From NCBI GenBank assembly GCA_903957405.1, contig CAJBPC010000636.1:1-7408 (forward strand): a stretch of 7,408 bases of DNA, given 5' to 3'. The stretch's first letter is position 1; the number at the start of each line of letters is the position of its first letter. This DNA comes from an uncultured bacterium (GTDB lineage Bacteria > Bacteroidota > Bacteroidia > Chitinophagales > Chitinophagaceae). The position numbers and the translations under genes are program-made. The notes beneath the pieces were generated by a model. It saw only the letters and a program-made list of their open reading frames with translations. It did not search any database and was not told the origin of the DNA. Positions 7,365 through 7,408 of the stretch are shown piece after piece.

Positions 7365-7408
7365 ATGAGGATCGATGCGCATCAGCATTTCTGGACTTAC
7401 GAACCCGC
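7365..7408 (+). CDS. Start of an Amidohydrolase_2-type (COG3618-like) hydrolase gene, truncated by the window edge
   Basis: The last 44 bases are an open frame from an ATG that reads MRIDAHQHFWTYEP and runs off the window. The I-D-x-H-Q-H-F-W opening is the characteristic first strand of the Amidohydrolase_2 family, in which the H-x-H pair (His6 and His8) binds the catalytic metal. Close relatives include L-fuconolactonase, L-rhamnono-lactonase and 2-pyrone-4,6-dicarboxylate hydrolase type enzymes, which open lactone rings in sugar-acid or aromatic catabolism. There is no signal peptide, so this enzyme should be cytoplasmic. It is divergent from the M20 gene and may share its regulatory region. 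Only the first 14 codons are visible, so the family is a strong guess and the substrate is not assignable. Confidence 0.75.
   Translation, partial: MRIDAHQHFWTYEP

Overview
The window looks like chromosomal DNA from a member of the Bacteroidota, probably an environmental Cytophagales/Chitinophagales-type lineage. Three things point there. One gene encodes a secreted TPR protein joined through one membrane segment to an AraC-type DNA-binding domain, an architecture typical of this phylum. Start codons lack Shine-Dalgarno sequences. Intergenic gaps are short and AT-rich, against coding DNA of roughly balanced base composition. The lineage is inferred from these traits, not from a marker gene.

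Layout from left to right: (1) a short AT-rich leader; (2) a small lipoprotein with a SnoaL/DUF4440-like (NTF2-fold) body, + strand; (3) a very large + strand protein of about 1,200 residues, with an N-terminal TolB/PD40-type beta-propeller, a charged helical linker and a C-terminal metal-dependent amidohydrolase domain; (4) a perfect 14-bp inverted repeat filling the gap between convergent genes; (5) on the - strand, the TPR/transmembrane/AraC regulator; (6) upstream of it and on the same strand, a secreted M20-family metallopeptidase/amidohydrolase, 43 nt away and probably co-transcribed; (7) a short AT-rich divergent promoter region; (8) at the right edge, the first 14 codons of a + strand gene that reads like a COG3618-type amidohydrolase (Amidohydrolase_2 family).

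The coherent theme is hydrolysis of amide or lactone bonds outside the cytoplasm. Two of the hydrolases carry export signals, and a third hydrolase starts divergently from the M20 gene. The regulator encoded next to the M20 enzyme would place its TPR sensor in the periplasm and its DNA-binding domain in the cytoplasm. A plausible but unproven model is a small catabolic locus in which the membrane regulator responds to a periplasmic signal. No mobile element, CRISPR array, tRNA or rRNA is visible, and nothing looks like a wholly new system. The points most worth a second look are the altered metal-ligand motifs of the propeller-amidohydrolase, its unusual insert and linker, the U-tract-less convergent hairpin, and the truncated gene at the right edge.
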